NCBI GenBank assembly: GCA_003583745.1 | Contig: QXPY01000008.1 | Location: 1 to 64,000, forward strand | Source of the DNA: Rhodocyclales bacterium GT-UBC | Lineage (GTDB): Bacteria > Pseudomonadota > Gammaproteobacteria > Burkholderiales > Rhodocyclaceae | Direction: 5' to 3' | Length of the DNA stretch: 64,000 bases | Shown here: positions 18,128 to 26,013 of the stretch, piece by piece | Layout: every line of letters starts with the position of its first letter | Numbering within the stretch: position 1 is the stretch's first letter | Notes under the pieces: generated by a model | Told to the model about the DNA's origin: nothing | What the model saw: the letters and a program-made list of their open reading frames with translations, nothing else | The model's database searches: none | Made by a program: the position numbers and the translations under genes

Positions 18128-18810
18128 CAGCTGTCGGCCCAGCGGCGCAGCAGGTTGTGGTAGCAGCCGGTCAGGCGGACGACCGGATCGGTATCGCCAT
18201 GCGTTTCGCGCAGGCTGAGCAAGGCCATGTCCATGTCGAACAGCATCCGGCGCTGGCCGGGGTCGCGCACCATGCTCTGCATGAACATGAAGCAGGCAAC
18301 GCGGGCTCCGGCCGTCACCGGGGCGACTTCGTGAATCGAGGTCGAGGGATAGACGACCATGCTGCCGGCCTTGAGCTTGACGCCGTGCTTACCGAAAGTG
18401 TCCTCGATGGTGAGCAGGCCGCCTTCGTATTCGTCGGGATCGGAGAAAAACAGGGTGGCCGAGACGTCGGCCCGGACATAGCCGCTGCCGTCCGGCATCT
18501 GCCGCATGGCGTTGTCGGTATGGAAGCCGTAGTAATTGCTGTCGCCGCTGTAACGGTTGAAGAAAGGCGGCAGGATCTTCAGCGGCAACGCGGCGGTAAA
18601 AAACAGCGGATTGCGATTCAAGGCCTGCAGGACCAGGCGACGCAGCGCCGGCAGGTGCTCGGCATTCTCGGCCAGTTGCTCGTTGTTCTTCGCCTTGGCC
18701 GCCTGCAGCCCGGCGGTAATCTGGCCGCTCGACCAATTGGAGCGGGCCAGCAGGTCGCGGGCTGTCGCCAGTTCTTCCGGCGTCAGAAGATCGTCGATGG
18801 TGATCAGCAT
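18127..18810 (-). CDS. piuC: PKHD-type Fe(II)/2-oxoglutarate dioxygenase
   Basis: A 227-residue prolyl-4-hydroxylase-like protein of the PiuC/YbiX family. The iron-binding triad is visible as HTD in YYGFHTDNAM and the distal His in STSIHEVAPVTAGAR, with the following Arg binding 2-oxoglutarate. PiuC genes accompany catecholate receptors (PiuA, Fiu) in many proteobacteria and are induced by iron starvation. Start ATG 18810 is supported by GAGGAAG upstream; longer in-frame extension into the receptor gene is spurious. The gap to the receptor stop is 56 bases and contains a stable GC hairpin without a T run. Confidence 0.93.
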   Translation of the reverse strand: MLITIDDLLTPEELATARDLLARSNWSSGQITAGLQAAKAKNNEQLAENAEHLPALRRLVLQALNRNPLFFTAALPLKILPPFFNRYSGDSNYYGFHTDNAMRQMPDGSGYVRADVSATLFFSDPDEYEGGLLTIEDTFGKHGVKLKAGSMVVYPSTSIHEVAPVTAGARVACFMFMQSMVRDPGQRRMLFDMDMALLSLRETHGDTDPVVRLTGCYHNLLRRWADS

Positions 18811-18866
18811 GGCTTCCTCAAGCTGAAATGACCCCGGCACGAAGCCGAGGTCATTGGGTTGGTTGG

Positions 18867-21047
18867 TTAGAACTTGTATTCCGTACTCAGGATGACCCGA
18901 CGCGGCTGGCCGACGTAGGTGAAACCACCGTTGTCGTAGATCGCGTCGTAGTACAGTTTGTCGAAAATATTCTGGACGCTGAGCTTGACGGCATATTTCG
19001 GCTGATCGTAGGAGAGCATGGCATCCCAACGGGTGTAGGACGGCACCCAGTTCGGATTGAAGGCAGCCGTACCGGTCGGCGCACCGCCGTAGCGCTTGCT
19101 CTTGTATTCCATGCCGCCGCCGACCTTGAAGCCTGCCGGCAACTGGTAGGTACTCCAGACATTGAATGTCTGCTTCGGCGTATTGCGCGGCATCTTGCCG
19201 ACAAAATTGGCATTGCCGGTGGTCGGCGCCACTTCGTTGATCTCCGCATCGATCAGCGACAGACCACTGAAGACTTCCCAGTTTTCCGTCATCCGACCGG
19301 CCAATTCAAGCTCGATGCCGTTCGACTCGCGCTTCTTGGTCAGGATAGAAGCCGTCGACTCCAGGTCGGTATTGCGCTCCCAGTTCTTGACGGCGTGATA
19401 GAGCGCCGTGCGGAAGGCCAGGTTGCCGTCGAGCAGCAGCCACTTGGCACCGATCTCGCTGACCTTCGAACGTTCGGCCGGGTACTGGCTGCCGGAAAGC
19501 TGGTAGAGGTCTGCCGTCGGGCTGAAGGAATCGCTCCAGCCGACGTAGTAGTGCTGGGCCGCGCTGGGCTGCCAGGACAGGCCGGTGCGATAGCTGTTCT
19601 CGCCAAAATCGCCGCGATAGTTGATCGAGCCGGTACCGGACGGCGACTGGTATTCCGAACGCATTTCATCGCGGCGAACACCGACCGTCAGCTTCCAGTC
19701 GCGGACGAACTCGACCGTATCCTGCACGTAGGCACTATAGGTATCGCCGCTATAGGTATTGGGGGCCGACGAAGTGTAGTGTCCGGACTTGTACACCGGA
19801 TTGGCCGTCGTTCCCAGATTCTGCAAGGCCCAGCGCTTCGAGCCTTCCTTCAGATACTCGACGCCGGTGACCAGTTCATTCTTCATGCCGAACAGGTTGA
19901 ACACCGTGTTGAAATCGCTCTGCAGGACGAAGTTGTCGGTATCGAACTCGCGGGTCTTGGCACCACCGCCATTGGTCGACGGCGCCCCATTCTGCGGCGC
20001 ACCGGCCCAGTACGAACGCCGATAGTTGGCACCGCGCACCACGGTACGCCATTGCGTATCGGGGGAGATCTTGAACAGGTAGTTCAGGGTCGTGACATTG
20101 GTTTCGCTCTCGTCGAACTGGCCGCTGACACCCCAGTAGGCGTTCGACTTGGCGTAATTGGTTTCCGGCTTCTTGGCCACGCTGTTGAAAGGCACGCCGT
20201 AGTCCGGACGATCGTTGGTCTGCAGCCAGAGATGGCTGAGCGTCACTTCATGATCGGTACCGAGACCGAAGGAAATACTCGGCGCGAAGCCCTGGCGGTG
20301 AATTTCCGGCGTCGTCCCGGTCACCGGGTTGGAACGCGGGCTGTCTTCGTCGCGATTCATCACGTTGAGGCGGATCGCCGTCGTTTCACCGATACGCTGA
20401 TTCAGGTCGGCCTTGGTTTCCATGTAGCCATCGCTACCGACACCGACCGAAACCTTGTTGATGCCATAGAGCATCGGCGTCTTGCTGACCTGGTTGATCA
20501 CGCCGCCGGCCTGGCCGCGGCCGAACAGCATGGCAGCAGCGCCACGCAGGACATCGACCTGCTCGGTATTGAACACTTCGCGGTTGTACTGGGCGGTATC
20601 GCGGATACCGTCGAGATAGATGTCGCCGAAGGTGTAGAAACCGCGCAACATCATGTTGTCACCCGAACGACCGCCTTCGGCGGCGTTGAAGGAGAGACCG
20701 GAGACGTTGCGCAGCGCTTCCTTCAGCGAGTTGGCATCCTGCTCGTCCATCAGGGAGCGGGTGATCGTCGTGATGGCCTGCGGCACGTCGTGCGGATCCT
20801 GGACCACCTTGCCGACGCGGGTCTTGCTGGCACGGAAGCCATCCGGTTGCTGGTCGGCATTGGCTTTGACGGTCACCGTCGGCAGCGTTTGCTCCTCGGC
20901 CGCAGAAGCGTCGGCCGCTCCCAACAAGCCGGCCATCATCATGGCGCCGAGCGGCAAGAGTTTGGCACGCCGCTCGGCGTTACCCCCCGATTCCACGTCG
21001 AGCCGCAACTCGGGAACCTTAGATTCAGACGTAATTGTAGTTTTCAC
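18867..21047 (-). CDS. fiu: TonB-dependent catecholate siderophore receptor (Fiu/PiuA-like)
   Basis: A 726-residue outer-membrane receptor with a long N-terminal region ending ADASA, a TonB box region (LPTVTVKA), a plug domain (about 65-180, with LRGFYTFGDIYLDGIRDTA and the VDVLRGAAAMLFGRG block) and a 22-strand barrel ending RRVILSTEYKF. The plug resembles the Fiu catecholate receptor family. It imports ferric catechol siderophores or their breakdown products. It heads the operon with piuC, the hydroxyacid oxidase and the ferric-binding protein. A perfect palindrome lies about 147 bases upstream. Confidence 0.93.
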   Translation of the reverse strand: MKTTITSESKVPELRLDVESGGNAERRAKLLPLGAMMMAGLLGAADASAAEEQTLPTVTVKANADQQPDGFRASKTRVGKVVQDPHDVPQAITTITRSLMDEQDANSLKEALRNVSGLSFNAAEGGRSGDNMMLRGFYTFGDIYLDGIRDTAQYNREVFNTEQVDVLRGAAAMLFGRGQAGGVINQVSKTPMLYGINKVSVGVGSDGYMETKADLNQRIGETTAIRLNVMNRDEDSPRSNPVTGTTPEIHRQGFAPSISFGLGTDHEVTLSHLWLQTNDRPDYGVPFNSVAKKPETNYAKSNAYWGVSGQFDESETNVTTLNYLFKISPDTQWRTVVRGANYRRSYWAGAPQNGAPSTNGGGAKTREFDTDNFVLQSDFNTVFNLFGMKNELVTGVEYLKEGSKRWALQNLGTTANPVYKSGHYTSSAPNTYSGDTYSAYVQDTVEFVRDWKLTVGVRRDEMRSEYQSPSGTGSINYRGDFGENSYRTGLSWQPSAAQHYYVGWSDSFSPTADLYQLSGSQYPAERSKVSEIGAKWLLLDGNLAFRTALYHAVKNWERNTDLESTASILTKKRESNGIELELAGRMTENWEVFSGLSLIDAEINEVAPTTGNANFVGKMPRNTPKQTFNVWSTYQLPAGFKVGGGMEYKSKRYGGAPTGTAAFNPNWVPSYTRWDAMLSYDQPKYAVKLSVQNIFDKLYYDAIYDNGGFTYVGQPRRVILSTEYKF

Positions 21048-21193
21048 GGACGTACCTCAAGACAAGTCAGTTGGGGTGGCTGGCTGGCTTCAGGCTGGCT
21101 TGCCGGGGAATCTGGCCAGAACGGCAGCTTCTGGCTGCATCCGGGATATTTTTAGGCGCAAGGAACCAAACAATCACGGTTCGTTACGAATAC

Positions 21194-21214
21194 AAATGCG
21201 AATATATCGCATTT
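21194..21214 (-). promoter_or_regulatory. Perfect palindrome upstream of the fiu-like operon, candidate operator
   Basis: AAATGCGA and TCGCATTT form a perfect 8+8 inverted repeat around a 5-base AT spacer. It lies in the 296-base gap between the mechanosensitive channel gene and the receptor, on the receptor's upstream side. It resembles Fur sites in being AT-rich and symmetric but matches the 7-1-7 consensus poorly, so another iron-responsive repressor is possible. I see nothing else definite in this gap. Confidence 0.4.
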
Positions 21215-21343
21215 ACAAAACAGTTACAAGCAGTCACATTCCCCGAATTCACAGGAAGACATCGGCATGGCGCGGCTTTCGAAGGGAATCCGTTCAGCGA
21301 TCAAGCGGAACGCCTGGTACCCGACTGCAAGACAACGTTGTGT

Positions 21344-22942
21344 TCAGTTGGGCGGGGCCGGCTCGGCACACCAGTTATCCCGGTCGACAACAACCGGCTT
21401 TTTGGGCTGCAAGACAAAGTGCGGCGACATGATTTGCACGCCCTGCGCATTGAACTGGTCCTGGATATTGCCGTGTAGCGCAGACAGAACCTGAACCCGC
21501 TCCATCGGCCGGTCCATATACGCGTACAACTCGTATTCGACGTAAAAGTCCTGCAAACCCTTCTGCATGACAAAGGGTGCCGGCTCAAGGCGCAAACCGG
21601 GCGTTTCGCCGGCAGCGGCAATCAGCATCGCGTGTACCTTGCGCCAGGGTGTGTCATAGCCGATGCTTACCGTGGTCGAAATCAGGGCGCCCCTTTCACC
21701 ACCTGCACTACTGTAATTCTTGATCGGATTACCCACCAGCACGGCATTCGGAATGGTGATTTCCTCGTTGCGCATGTTGATCACCTTGGTCGACAACACG
21801 CCCATTTCCCTGACCACGCCCATCACTTCGCCGATACTGACGAAATCACCGACCCGCAGGGCACGCGAATAGATCAGCACCAGGCCACTCATCACCTGGG
21901 TGACAATCCCGGCCGAGCCCAGGGTCAGCATGAAGCCGAACATCACCGACAAACCTTTGAAAGCTTCGCTGTCGGCAAGCGGTAAATAGGGATAAGCCAC
22001 GGCCAGACCAAACCCCCAGATCAAGATGCCGACCAGGCGCCGGGTCGCCTTGGCAGTATCGGCATGAATACCGGGAATCACCGATTTGCCTAGATCGACA
22101 TTCCGGAAGACGTTGGCCACCACGTCATTCACCGCCTTAGTCAGGAACAGGACAACAACCGCCGTCAGCAACCCGGGCACGGCTGACAAGGCGCCATGCC
22201 CCAGCACACCGAGCAATTCGACAAGGAAGCCAGACAGCTTTTCGGCATAAGGCTGGGTCAGCGGGAAAGCACCCAGCACATAGATAAACCACAAGTAAGC
22301 AACAGAAACCCAAAGAAAGGCGAGCACCAGGCGGGCCAAACGGCTAAACAGCAGGCCGATGTGCTCGGCCCAGCGAACCCCTCGACCGACCTGCTGCTGC
22401 GCCCCATGCGCTCGAGCTCGCAAGCGGATCAAAACGAGCCGCATCATGCGCTGGATAATCCATAGCGTGAGCAAAGCCAGCCCGGTGGCCAGCACGGAAA
22501 GCAGGATGCCGCGCAACAACACCGGCCCACGCCCTTGCTCGATCCGTATTGCCAGGGCCTCGCCGAAACGGGCCTCGACGGCAGCGGCAGCCTCATCAAG
22601 CCCCTGACGCAGCTCTTCGTCGAGATCGGACTCGTACACGATGAACATCATGCGGTCGCCAAGATTGAATACGACCCCCTTGCGCCCATCCAGCACCAGA
22701 GGCGCCCGACTCAAGGGTTGCGCCAGATCTGCCTCGCTCATCTGGCGCAAGCGCTCCTCGATCCGCCTTACCCGAATCTCCGGGGTCGCCCCCTGAATGG
22801 TCGTACGCAGGACCACGACTTCCCGGTTGGCCAGCCGGAACACCGCCTCGGGCACGGCCGGCTCGCGCGCTTCAGCCGCCAGCGCCAGCACCATCCATCC
22901 ACCGATCACCGCCCAACGGACAATCTGTAGCCAACGGTGCAT
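21344..22942 (-). CDS. MscS-family mechanosensitive ion channel
   Basis: A 532-residue membrane protein with a signal-like N-terminus, a periplasmic domain (about 25-140), four or five transmembrane helices and the MscS core. The pore helix region reads SVMFGFMLTLGSAGIVTQVMSG, followed by the beta domain with LRVGDFVSIGEVMGVV and ITIPNAVLVGNPIKNYS. It should open under hypo-osmotic stress. It begins 10 bases after selD and is the last gene of the minus-strand run from hemN/safE. The C-terminus has a cysteine (NWCAEP) that is unusual for the family. Confidence 0.92.
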   Translation of the reverse strand: MHRWLQIVRWAVIGGWMVLALAAEAREPAVPEAVFRLANREVVVLRTTIQGATPEIRVRRIEERLRQMSEADLAQPLSRAPLVLDGRKGVVFNLGDRMMFIVYESDLDEELRQGLDEAAAAVEARFGEALAIRIEQGRGPVLLRGILLSVLATGLALLTLWIIQRMMRLVLIRLRARAHGAQQQVGRGVRWAEHIGLLFSRLARLVLAFLWVSVAYLWFIYVLGAFPLTQPYAEKLSGFLVELLGVLGHGALSAVPGLLTAVVVLFLTKAVNDVVANVFRNVDLGKSVIPGIHADTAKATRRLVGILIWGFGLAVAYPYLPLADSEAFKGLSVMFGFMLTLGSAGIVTQVMSGLVLIYSRALRVGDFVSIGEVMGVVREMGVLSTKVINMRNEEITIPNAVLVGNPIKNYSSAGGERGALISTTVSIGYDTPWRKVHAMLIAAAGETPGLRLEPAPFVMQKGLQDFYVEYELYAYMDRPMERVQVLSALHGNIQDQFNAQGVQIMSPHFVLQPKKPVVVDRDNWCAEPAPPN

Positions 22943-22952
22943 GAAACCTCCT

Positions 22953-23999
22953 TCAGATCACGTCGATACCTGGCTCACCGGCCCGCATTTCGCCAATCAC
23001 TGAAACATGACTGAATCCCTGCTGCAGGAAAATCGATAACACCTCGGTCACCGTTTCCGCCGTACAGGAAACCAGCAAGCCGCCAGAGGTTTGCGGATCG
23101 GTCAGCAAGGCCCGCTCGACATCGCCCAGGTGATTCGACAGCCTGACCCCTTCGCCATAGCTCGCCCAGTTGCGTCCGGAAGCGCCGGTCACATGGCCGG
23201 CCTGGGCGAATTCCATCGCCTTGGCCAGCAAGGGTACATCGGCAAACTTGAGCTGCGCCCGCAAACCGCTGCCTTTGCTGACTTCCATCAGGTGCCCGAG
23301 CAGGCCGAAGCCGGTCACATCGGTCACCGCATGCACGCCATCGAGACAGGCCAGCACCGGCCCCGGCGTATTGAGCTGGGTCGTCGTCTGTACCATGGCC
23401 TGATAATCGACCTCGTTGAGCAGGCCTTTCTTCAGCGCTGCACTATAGGTTCCGACCCCGATCTGCTTGGCGAGGATCAGCCGGTCGCCGGCCTGGGCCG
23501 ACGAATTGCGTTTCAGATGCGCCGGATTGACCAGGCCGATGACGACCAGACCGTAAATCGGCTCGACCGAATCGATGGTATGCCCGCCGGCAATCGGAAT
23601 CCCGGCCGCACGGCAAACCGACTGCCCGCCTTCGAGTATCTTGCCGATCGTTTCCACCGGCAGCACGTTGACCGGCATGCCGACCAGGGCCAGCGCAAAC
23701 AAAGGCGTGCCGCCCATGGCGTAAACATCGGAGATGGCATTGGTGGCGGCGATACGACCGAAATCGAAGGGGTCGTCGACAATCGGCATGAAAAAATCAG
23801 TTGTCGCGACCACCGCCTGCTGCGGGTTGATCTGGTACACCGCGGCATCGTCGGCCGTTTCAGTACCGACCAGCAATTGCGGCGGCACGATGCCCGGCGG
23901 CATGCCGGCCAGGATTTTTTGCAGCACGGCCGGCGCAATCTTGCAGCCGCAACCGCCGCCATGGGACAGCTGGGTCAGTCTGGGAATTGGTTCGGACAC
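22953..23999 (-). CDS. selD: Selenide, water dikinase
   Basis: A 348-residue selenophosphate synthetase. The active-site loop reads HGGGCGCK with Cys17 and Lys20 as in E. coli SelD, so this is the cysteine, not selenocysteine, form. Downstream ATP-binding blocks include TTDFFMPIVDDPFDFGRIAA and GGHTIDS. It makes selenophosphate for selenocysteine and selenouridine. No selA, selB or selenouridine synthase gene is nearby. It follows a copper-chaperone-like gene after 24 bases and precedes mscS by 10, so it is probably co-transcribed with copper genes; the reason is unclear. Confidence 0.96.
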   Translation of the reverse strand: MSEPIPRLTQLSHGGGCGCKIAPAVLQKILAGMPPGIVPPQLLVGTETADDAAVYQINPQQAVVATTDFFMPIVDDPFDFGRIAATNAISDVYAMGGTPLFALALVGMPVNVLPVETIGKILEGGQSVCRAAGIPIAGGHTIDSVEPIYGLVVIGLVNPAHLKRNSSAQAGDRLILAKQIGVGTYSAALKKGLLNEVDYQAMVQTTTQLNTPGPVLACLDGVHAVTDVTGFGLLGHLMEVSKGSGLRAQLKFADVPLLAKAMEFAQAGHVTGASGRNWASYGEGVRLSNHLGDVERALLTDPQTSGGLLVSCTAETVTEVLSIFLQQGFSHVSVIGEMRAGEPGIDVI

Positions 24000-24023
24000 G
24001 ATCGTCCCTTTGCTTCGGAAAAA

Positions 24024-24230
24024 TTATTCGGCGTCGAAACCGGCATCTTCGATGGCATCGATCAATGCGGCCCGGGATACTGCCTGCGGATCGAAATCGA
24101 CCCGCGCCTGCGCCGTTTCAAGCGAAACCTCGGCAGCACTGACGCCGGCCAGTCCGGTCAGCACGCCGGTGATGTTCTTGACGCAGCCCTGGCAGCTCAT
24201 GCCGCCAATCTTGATTACGGTTGATTCCAT
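24024..24230 (-). CDS. Heavy-metal-associated copper chaperone (CopZ-like)
   Basis: A 68-residue single HMA domain protein with the metal site GMSCQGC near residues 10-15 and the usual ferredoxin-like fold ending in IDAIEDAGFDAE. It should bind Cu(I) in the cytoplasm and exchange it with the N-terminal domain of the CopA-type ATPase encoded two genes upstream. AAGGAG lies just before ATG 24230, and that ATG shares one base with the stop (TAATG) of the GGDEF/EAL gene, so translation is likely coupled. Confidence 0.92.
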   Translation of the reverse strand: MESTVIKIGGMSCQGCVKNITGVLTGLAGVSAAEVSLETAQARVDFDPQAVSRAALIDAIEDAGFDAE

Positions 24231-25999
24231 TACAACTCCTTCTGCAAGAACGGTTGCCGGCGCAACAAATCGGTCACCTGCTCGGCCGGCAGCGGCCGGC
24301 TGAACAGGTAGCCTTGCGCCATGTCGCAACCCATTTTACGCAATAGCGATAGTTGCTCGACAGTCTCCACGCCTTCGGCCAGCACGGTCAGGCGCAGATT
24401 GCGCCCCATGCTGACGATGGTCGAGGCGATCGCCCGGTCGTCGGCATCCGTCTCCAGATCGCTGATGAAGGAGCGATCGATCTTCAATTTGCCGACCGGG
24501 AAGCGCTTCAAATAGGCCAGCGAGGAATAGCCAGTGCCGAAATCGTCGAGCGACAGCTCCACCCCCATGCGATGCAGGGCAGACAGGGTGCCGAGATTGA
24601 TATCGGCGTCGTGCATCACCGTGCGCTCGGTCACTTCCAGTTCCAATTGCCCGGCTTCCAGACCGGAAGCCGCCAAGGCCCCGGCGACCACGGCGACAAA
24701 ACCGGATTGGCGGAACTGCACCGGCGCCACGTTCACCGCCATGGTCAGCGCCGGCAAACCGGCATCACACCAGGCCTGGGCCTGGCGGCAGGCTTCGCAC
24801 AGCACCCAGTCGCCGATCGAGTTGATCAGCCCTGTTTCCTCGGCAACATGAATGAAACGGTCCGGCATGATCAGGCCAAGATCGGGATGCTGCCAGCGAA
24901 TCAAGGCCTCGACCCCGATGATCAGGCCGCTTTCGAGACTAACCAGCGGTTGGTAGTGCAAAACGAATTCTTGCTGACTCACGGCCCGGCGCAAATTGCT
25001 TTCCATCAGCAAACGCTCAAGCGTCGCCGTGTTCATTGCACTGTCGTAGAACTGGAAAGCGTTGCGCCCCTGTTCCTTGGCCTTGTACATCGCCGTATCG
25101 GCGTTTTTGAGGAGCGTCTCGAGATCCAGCCCGTCGCGTGGATACAAGCTGATACCGAGCGACGGCGTGATGGTCAGTTCATGCCCACCCACTTCGAATG
25201 GCTGGATAAAGGCTTCGAGCAGGCGCCTTGCGACATCAGCCGCACCCGATGTGTGGGTCGCCGGCAATGCCAGGATGAACTCATCCCCGCCCAGCCTGGC
25301 CAGGGTATCGACTCGGCGTACCGCCGCATCGAGACGCAGGGCGACCTGACACAACAATTCATCGCCAAGGCTATGGCCCAATGAATCGTTAACCCGCTTG
25401 AAATGATCGAGATCGAGAAAGACCAGCGCAATCTCTGATTGCTCGCGTTCGGCTGCAGCCAGCAACTGGGCAAAGCGGTCGCGCAGCAAACGCCGGTTCG
25501 GCAGGCCGGTCAGCACGTCATAATCGGCCAGCTCGCGAATACGCCGCTCAGCCGCCTTCTGGGCAGAAATGTCGAGGACCGTCCCGACCAGCGCCGGCTG
25601 GCCATCGAGCTGGGTCGTCGAACTGAGAATCATCGCCGGAAAAGCTGAACCATCCTTGCAGATCACTTCCAACTCGAACTGCTGGCCAGTGAAACCTTGC
25701 ACCCCTGATTGCAGCAGTTCAAGCAGCATTGGATGATGCCCCGGCGCTACCAACTGAAGCGGCCCCATGCGACCGATCAACTCGGCGGCATCGAAACCGA
25801 TTCGTCGGCAAAAGCTGGCATTGACGTACTTGAATAGCCGTTCCTGCAGAACGAAAATTCCGACCTGAGCGGCATCCATGGTCGTCCGGAAGAGCGCGGC
25901 CAACTCGGCGAAACCGTCCATCGGCTCGGCCACTGCCGTTCCGATCCCGCTTGCCCCGGCCCCCTGGCCTAACAGTTGTTTCTCGACCTCTGCGGCCAT
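24230..25999 (-). CDS. PAS-GGDEF-EAL c-di-GMP signalling protein
   Basis: A 589-residue cytoplasmic protein: a PAS domain (about 35-150), a GGDEF domain (about 155-320) with LGGDEFIL, and an EAL domain (about 330-580) with VEALIRW, DDFGTGYSSLAYLKRFP and AEGVETVEQL. Both catalytic motifs are intact, so it may make and break c-di-GMP. Its location is the unusual part: it sits inside a copper operon, 14 bases after the copper ATPase and one base overlapping the copper chaperone gene. That suggests c-di-GMP output tied to copper or redox state, which is inference. Confidence 0.93.
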   Translation of the reverse strand: MAAEVEKQLLGQGAGASGIGTAVAEPMDGFAELAALFRTTMDAAQVGIFVLQERLFKYVNASFCRRIGFDAAELIGRMGPLQLVAPGHHPMLLELLQSGVQGFTGQQFELEVICKDGSAFPAMILSSTTQLDGQPALVGTVLDISAQKAAERRIRELADYDVLTGLPNRRLLRDRFAQLLAAAEREQSEIALVFLDLDHFKRVNDSLGHSLGDELLCQVALRLDAAVRRVDTLARLGGDEFILALPATHTSGAADVARRLLEAFIQPFEVGGHELTITPSLGISLYPRDGLDLETLLKNADTAMYKAKEQGRNAFQFYDSAMNTATLERLLMESNLRRAVSQQEFVLHYQPLVSLESGLIIGVEALIRWQHPDLGLIMPDRFIHVAEETGLINSIGDWVLCEACRQAQAWCDAGLPALTMAVNVAPVQFRQSGFVAVVAGALAASGLEAGQLELEVTERTVMHDADINLGTLSALHRMGVELSLDDFGTGYSSLAYLKRFPVGKLKIDRSFISDLETDADDRAIASTIVSMGRNLRLTVLAEGVETVEQLSLLRKMGCDMAQGYLFSRPLPAEQVTDLLRRQPFLQKEL

Positions 26000-26013
26000 C
26001 GAGCCCCTAGCCC

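Noticed and set aside
18830..18856. GC-rich hairpin between the fiu-like receptor and piuC, considered as a terminator
   Set aside because: There is no T run after the stem and the genes are clearly an operon. It may reduce downstream expression, but that is not supported further.
18828..21155. A 775-codon open frame antisense to the fiu-like receptor
   Set aside because: Low-complexity translation without recognisable motifs, and it mirrors the codon pattern of the real receptor gene.
22953..23999. Selenocysteine in SelD
   Set aside because: The active-site codon is Cys (GGGCGCK) with no in-frame TGA.
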